64,000 nucleotides of DNA from Bacillus sp. KH172YL63 (GTDB lineage Bacteria > Bacillota > Bacilli > Bacillales > Bacillaceae_B): the NCBI RefSeq assembly GCF_011398925.1, contig NZ_AP022842.1, forward strand, positions 236,001 to 300,000, in the 5' to 3' direction. Shown in pieces: positions 59,908 through 64,000 of the stretch. The position numbers and the translations under genes were made by a program. The notes beneath the pieces were generated by a model that did no database searches, was not told the DNA's origin, and saw only the letters and a program-made list of their open reading frames with translations. Within the stretch, counting starts at the first letter, position 1; the number at the start of each line of letters is the position of its first letter.

Positions 59908-61371
59908 ATGATAACAGGTGAAATTAAAAGTAAAGTAGATAAAATATGGGAAACGTTCTGGACAGGGGGGATAACAAACCCACTAACTGTAATCGAACAA
60001 TTTACTTATCTATTATTCATAAAAGGGTTAGATGAACAAGAAACAATCAAAGAGCAGGAAGCTGAGTTTCTTGGTATGGAACATCAGGGGTTGTTTCCTA
60101 AAGACAAACAGCATTTACGTTGGAGTCGTTTTAAGCAACTAGGGTCGGCGAAGGAAATGTATGATGTCGTATCAGATGAAGTATTTCCTTTTATTAAGAA
60201 ATTACATGGCAAACAGAATTCAGCATACTCTAAATACATGAACGATGCGATGTTCATGATCCCAACAGCAAATATGCTTTCTAAAATTGTTGATGGCATT
60301 GATAACATCCCAATGAAAGACCGTGATACAAAAGGTGACTTATATGAGTACTTGCTATCAAAAGTAGCAACTTCAGGAACAAACGGTCAATTCCGTACCC
60401 CACGCCATATTATTGATATGATGGTTGAACTCATGAAACCAACACCTGAAGATGTGATAATTGACCCAGCAATGGGATCAGCAGGTTTCCTTGTGTCTGC
60501 TGCTGAGTACCTACGTAAATATAATAGTGATTTGTTCTTAGTACAAGGTTTAAAAGAGCATTTTAACAACACCATGTTTTACGGAAATGATATGGACAGA
60601 ACGATGTTGCGTATTGGGGCAATGAATATGATGCTTCACGGTATTGATAATCCAAATATTGATTACCGTGACTCTCTTGCAGAAGTCAATAAAGATAAAG
60701 ACCAATACACGCTAGTACTTGCGAATCCACCATTTAAAGGTTCACTTGATGAAGAAGGGGTTTCGAACGAATTATTAAAACTGACGAAAACAAAGAAAAC
60801 TGAATTACTTTTCTTATCCCTTTTCATTCGCATTTTAAAAGCGGGTGGCCGCGCTGCTGTTATTGTTCCAGATGGAGTTTTGTTTGGAAGTTCAAAAGCA
60901 CATAAGCAAATTCGAAAAGAGATTATTGATACTCATAAATTAGAGGCGATTATTAAAATGCCTAGTGGTGTATTTAAACCATATGCCGGAGTATCTACCG
61001 CAATTATGATTTTTACAAAAACAGGTGCGGGTGGAACCGATAATGTATGGTTCTATGATATGAAAGCAGACGGTTATTCGCTTGATGATAAACGGAGTCC
61101 GATAGAACAAAATGATATTCCTGATATCATTGCTCGTATGGGTAATTTAGATGCTGAAAAGGAAAGAAAACGAACAGAGCAATCTTTCTCCGTTCCTGTT
61201 GAGGAGATTAAAGAAAATGATTATGACTTAAGTTTTGACTTGTATAAAGAAGTAGAATACGAAGAAGTGCAGTCCAAAGATCCCAAAGTCATCCTTGCTG
61301 ATATTAAGAATCTAGAAGAAGAAATTATGGAAGGCATTAAGGAATTGGAGGGGATGATTGGTGATAATTGA
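59908..61371 (+). CDS. hsdM: Type I restriction-modification methyltransferase HsdM
   Basis: A 487-residue N6-adenine methyltransferase subunit. The N-terminal helical HsdM domain (LWTGGITNP-like start, about 10-140) precedes the catalytic part with DPAMGSAGF (186-194, SAM binding) and the canonical NPPF (273-276). ATG 59908 lies eight bases behind AAGGAGG; an upstream in-frame extension from 59782 is rejected. hsdS overlaps its end. Confidence 0.95.
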   Translation: MITGEIKSKVDKIWETFWTGGITNPLTVIEQFTYLLFIKGLDEQETIKEQEAEFLGMEHQGLFPKDKQHLRWSRFKQLGSAKEMYDVVSDEVFPFIKKLHGKQNSAYSKYMNDAMFMIPTANMLSKIVDGIDNIPMKDRDTKGDLYEYLLSKVATSGTNGQFRTPRHIIDMMVELMKPTPEDVIIDPAMGSAGFLVSAAEYLRKYNSDLFLVQGLKEHFNNTMFYGNDMDRTMLRIGAMNMMLHGIDNPNIDYRDSLAEVNKDKDQYTLVLANPPFKGSLDEEGVSNELLKLTKTKKTELLFLSLFIRILKAGGRAAVIVPDGVLFGSSKAHKQIRKEIIDTHKLEAIIKMPSGVFKPYAGVSTAIMIFTKTGAGGTDNVWFYDMKADGYSLDDKRSPIEQNDIPDIIARMGNLDAEKERKRTEQSFSVPVEEIKENDYDLSFDLYKEVEYEEVQSKDPKVILADIKNLEEEIMEGIKELEGMIGDN

Positions 61372-62569
61372 AATGAAAAAATTACTGTCTGTCTCCGAGA
61401 TTATTAATAGTTCAGTAAAAGAATTTGAAGGAGAACGACCATATTTAAAAACTGGTAATCTTAATGATGATGGTACCTTTGTCCTTGAAAAATATTCGTA
61501 TGAGGATAAACCTTCGAGAGCAAATCAGAATGTAAGAGTAAATGATATTATATTTGCTCGTATGGAAAATACTAAAAAGGTTTTAGGCATAGAAGAAGCA
61601 ACAAAAGATATTATTGTCTCAACAGGGTTTGTTGTACTCCGTTTAAATAGGTCTATTATCGACCCAGAATATTTATACCATGTCATAAACTCTGAAATGT
61701 TTCAAAAACAAAAAAACAAGTATTGTAAAGGCGCAACCCAAAAGGCAATAAATAACCAGGGATTATCAAAAATTATGATTCCTGTGCCAGATTTAGAAGA
61801 ACAAAGAAGAATAGCTGCTAGTCTAAACAAAACATATTCGTTAATTAAAAAACGAAAAGAAGCCATAGCAAAGTTAGATGAATTAGTACAATCATACTTC
61901 TTGCATGTAGTCGGTCCTTTGGCAAAGGGTTATAAAAATTGGAAGAAAATAAAAGTTCAAGATGTTGCCAAAAGTGAAAGAGGCAGTATGCGTACTGGTC
62001 CTTTTGGAAGTGACTTAAAACATTCTGAGTTTGTTGATGAAGGTATTGCAGTGTTAGGAATAGATAATGCAGTAAAGAACCATTTTACTTGGGGAGAAAG
62101 AAGGTTTATTACACAGGAAAAGTACGAAAAGCTAAAAAGGTATACAGTTAAACCTAAGGATGTCATTATTACCATTATGGGTACAACTGGACGAAGTGCT
62201 GTTATTCCTGAAGAAATCCCTTTAGCAATAACAACTAAACATTTAGCAACAATTACACTGAATAGGGATATCGCTTTACCTGAATTTTTATCATATGCTA
62301 TCCATTCGCATCCTGAAATTTTATATCAAATTTTGAAATCTAATAAAGGAGCTATAATGAATGGGTTAAACCTAACTGTTATAAAAGGGTTAGAATTAAA
62401 CTTACCACCATTAGAAGAACAGAAGAAGTTTCAATATTTTTATACACAAATTCAGTCACAGAGAGAATCAATGATGAGATCTCTTACTCTCATAGAAGAA
62501 TCCTTCCAGTCCTTACTTCAACATGCGTTTAAAGGGGAATTATCTTTTAACAAAAAAACTATTTATTAA
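61361..62569 (+). CDS. hsdS: Type I restriction-modification specificity subunit HsdS
   Basis: 402 residues with two target recognition domains, each ending in the conserved helical spacer (PDLEEQRRIAASLNKTY near 145 and PPLEEQKKFQYFYTQI near 345). The two domains read a bipartite DNA site for HsdM and HsdR. GTG 61361 has GGAGGGG seven bases upstream and overlaps hsdM by 11 bases. Confidence 0.93.
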   Translation: MIIEMKKLLSVSEIINSSVKEFEGERPYLKTGNLNDDGTFVLEKYSYEDKPSRANQNVRVNDIIFARMENTKKVLGIEEATKDIIVSTGFVVLRLNRSIIDPEYLYHVINSEMFQKQKNKYCKGATQKAINNQGLSKIMIPVPDLEEQRRIAASLNKTYSLIKKRKEAIAKLDELVQSYFLHVVGPLAKGYKNWKKIKVQDVAKSERGSMRTGPFGSDLKHSEFVDEGIAVLGIDNAVKNHFTWGERRFITQEKYEKLKRYTVKPKDVIITIMGTTGRSAVIPEEIPLAITTKHLATITLNRDIALPEFLSYAIHSHPEILYQILKSNKGAIMNGLNLTVIKGLELNLPPLEEQKKFQYFYTQIQSQRESMMRSLTLIEESFQSLLQHAFKGELSFNKKTIY

Positions 62570-62593
62570 TATTATCATTAGAGAGAGGGTAAG

Positions 62594-64000
62594 ATGGTGT
62601 ATTCAAATTTTGAATTTTTAAAAGAGAAAAACCAATATGTTGAATTTACAAATGCTTGTCTAGAATCGGAAAAAGCTCTTCTTTTAAGTCCAGCGACGTG
62701 CGCAATTTTGGCACGTCGTGCACTAGAGCTTGCTGTAAAGTGGCTTTATAGTTCTGACAGTGAATTAAAAGTTCCTTATCAAGAGAATTTATCAAGTTTG
62801 ATTCACGACTCTAATTTTCTTGCTATCATTGATGATAATTTACTTCCTTTGTTAAAGTACGTTGTTAAGCTAGGAAATGTATCAGTCCATTCCAACGCAA
62901 ACATTAATCGTGATGAAGCAATATTATCTCTACATAATTTACATCAATTTGTGGCTTGGGTTGATTACTGTTACTCGGATGAATATACTGCAAAGGAATT
63001 TGACGAGTCCTTACTGCAAAAAGGTGAAGAAAGACGAGTTAGACCAAAAGAATTACAAGATTTATATGAGCAGTTAAGCTCTAAAGATCGACGTTTAGAA
63101 GAGATGATGAAGGAAAATGATGAACTTCGTAAGATAAACACAATCAAGCGTGAACTAAATACAGATCAATATGATTTCCAGGTCGATGAGATAAGTGAAT
63201 TTGAGACGAGAAAGAAGTATATTGATCTTGATCTAAAGCTAGCAGGTTGGGAATTCGGTACGAATGTTTTAAGGGAATATGAAGTGACAGGAATGCCTAA
63301 TAATCAAGGTCTTGGCTATGTTGATTATGTATTGCTCGGTGACAACGGTAAGCCTATTGCAGTAGTAGAGGCAAAACGAACCTCGAAGGATCCCAATGTC
63401 GGTAAGCAACAAGCAAAATTATACGCTGACTGCATTGAACAAAGGTATGGGCAGCGTCCCGTTATTTTTTACACCAATGGATTTGAAACATATATCTGGC
63501 ATCAACCATATCCACCAAGACGAGTATTCGGATTCTATAATCATGCTGATTTAAAACTTGTTATAGATCGTATTACAATGAAACGTGAACTAAAAAGTAT
63601 CGAAATTAACGATGAAATTACTAACCGTTATTATCAAAAGGAATCAATACTAGCAGTTTGCGACGCGTTGGAACGTAATCAGCGAAAAATGCTGCTAGTT
63701 ATGGCCACGGGTAGCGGGAAAACAAGAACAGCTATCTCCATAGTGGATGTACTATCTCGCCACAACTGGATTAAGAACGTTTTGTTTTTAGCAGATCGCA
63801 AAACACTTTTATATCAAGCAAAGAGAAATTTTAATAACCTTTTACCAAGCTTATCGTTATGTAATCTATTAGATAACAAAGATAATCCAGAAGAAAGTCG
63901 GATGGTTTTTTCTACCTATCCTACTATGATGAATGCTATCGATGAGGCGAAGCGAAAAGACGGTAAGAAGTTATTCACCATTGGGCATTTTGATTTAATT
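62594..64000 (+). CDS. hsdR: Type I restriction endonuclease HsdR, N-terminal part
   Basis: The gene begins with ATG 62594 behind GAGAGAGGG, 24 bases after hsdS, and runs off the window; 469 codons are visible. The N-terminal 110 residues resemble a DUF4145 domain (ILARRALELAVKWLY), followed by a coiled coil (about 140-190). The restriction nuclease region has VVEAKRTSK (ExK motif, about 258-266), and the helicase motor starts with ATGSGKTRT (about 371-379). It would translocate DNA and cleave unmodified sites. Confidence 0.95.
   Translation, partial: MVYSNFEFLKEKNQYVEFTNACLESEKALLLSPATCAILARRALELAVKWLYSSDSELKVPYQENLSSLIHDSNFLAIIDDNLLPLLKYVVKLGNVSVHSNANINRDEAILSLHNLHQFVAWVDYCYSDEYTAKEFDESLLQKGEERRVRPKELQDLYEQLSSKDRRLEEMMKENDELRKINTIKRELNTDQYDFQVDEISEFETRKKYIDLDLKLAGWEFGTNVLREYEVTGMPNNQGLGYVDYVLLGDNGKPIAVVEAKRTSKDPNVGKQQAKLYADCIEQRYGQRPVIFYTNGFETYIWHQPYPPRRVFGFYNHADLKLVIDRITMKRELKSIEINDEITNRYYQKESILAVCDALERNQRKMLLVMATGSGKTRTAISIVDVLSRHNWIKNVLFLADRKTLLYQAKRNFNNLLPSLSLCNLLDNKDNPEESRMVFSTYPTMMNAIDEAKRKDGKKLFTIGHFDLI

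Overview
The window is a chromosomal segment of a Bacillaceae bacterium (Firmicutes, Bacillus sensu lato). Positions 1-40.2 kb follow the Bacillus subtilis gene order closely: ddl-murF-cshA, ydbS-ydbT, ydcA, acpS, ydcC, alr, ndoAI-ndoA, the complete sigma-B module, tex, cmpA, sprT, a tRNA/rRNA cluster, tsaE-tsaB-rimI-tsaD, ydiF, rex, tatAy-tatCy, ydiK-ydiL and groES-groEL. Purine-rich ribosome binding sites, TTG/GTG starts where B. subtilis also uses them (groES, ndoA), a CIRCE operator and a sigma-B promoter inside the rsb operon support this. The 16S gene is complete and would settle the genus; I do not name a species.

Layout: 1-0.6 kb, 5' part of a dicarboxylate/amino-acid symporter. 0.9-8.3 kb, cell-wall precursor enzymes, an esterase, the CshA RNA helicase, a NERD protein and the UvsE repair nuclease. 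8.4-14.8 kb, membrane PH-domain proteins, rhomboid, AcpS, a lipoprotein, alanine racemase and the EndoA toxin-antitoxin pair. 15.2-20.1 kb, the eight-gene stressosome/sigma-B operon. 20.2-23.2 kb, Tex, CmpA (37 aa, reverse strand) and SprT. 23.3-29.9 kb, eleven tRNAs, 16S-23S-5S rRNA and two more tRNAs. 30.1-37.9 kb, the t6A-modification genes, a DnaA-box cluster, ABC-F protein YdiF, Rex, the Tat translocase and a CAAX-type membrane protease. 38.1-40.2 kb, groESL. The moaC gene that sits between ydiF and rex in B. subtilis is not present.

From about 40.25 kb to the end the sequence is an AT-rich accessory island that starts directly behind groEL and runs out of the window. It carries six tyrosine recombinases: two paralogous phage/ICE-type integrases (int1, int2), a three-gene recombinase trio resembling a RIT element, and a further single integrase with an atypical active site. 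Between int1 and int2 lies a four-gene operon that I do not recognise as a named system: an XRE-type DNA-binding domain fused to a dynamin-like membrane GTPase, an all-helical protein, a GHH/HNH nuclease with membrane segments, and a SUKH/SMI1-like candidate immunity protein. It has its own promoter and operator-like palindrome, and it is the best candidate for an undescribed conflict or defence system. At the right end are an N6-methylase/specificity fusion with a degenerate catalytic motif, a frameshifted small gene and a Z1-domain ATPase, followed by a canonical type I hsdM-hsdS-hsdR system (hsdR cut by the window end).

Several island genes are preceded by long structured leaders ending in terminator-like hairpins. 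This suggests attenuation control of the excisionase-like and recombinase genes.
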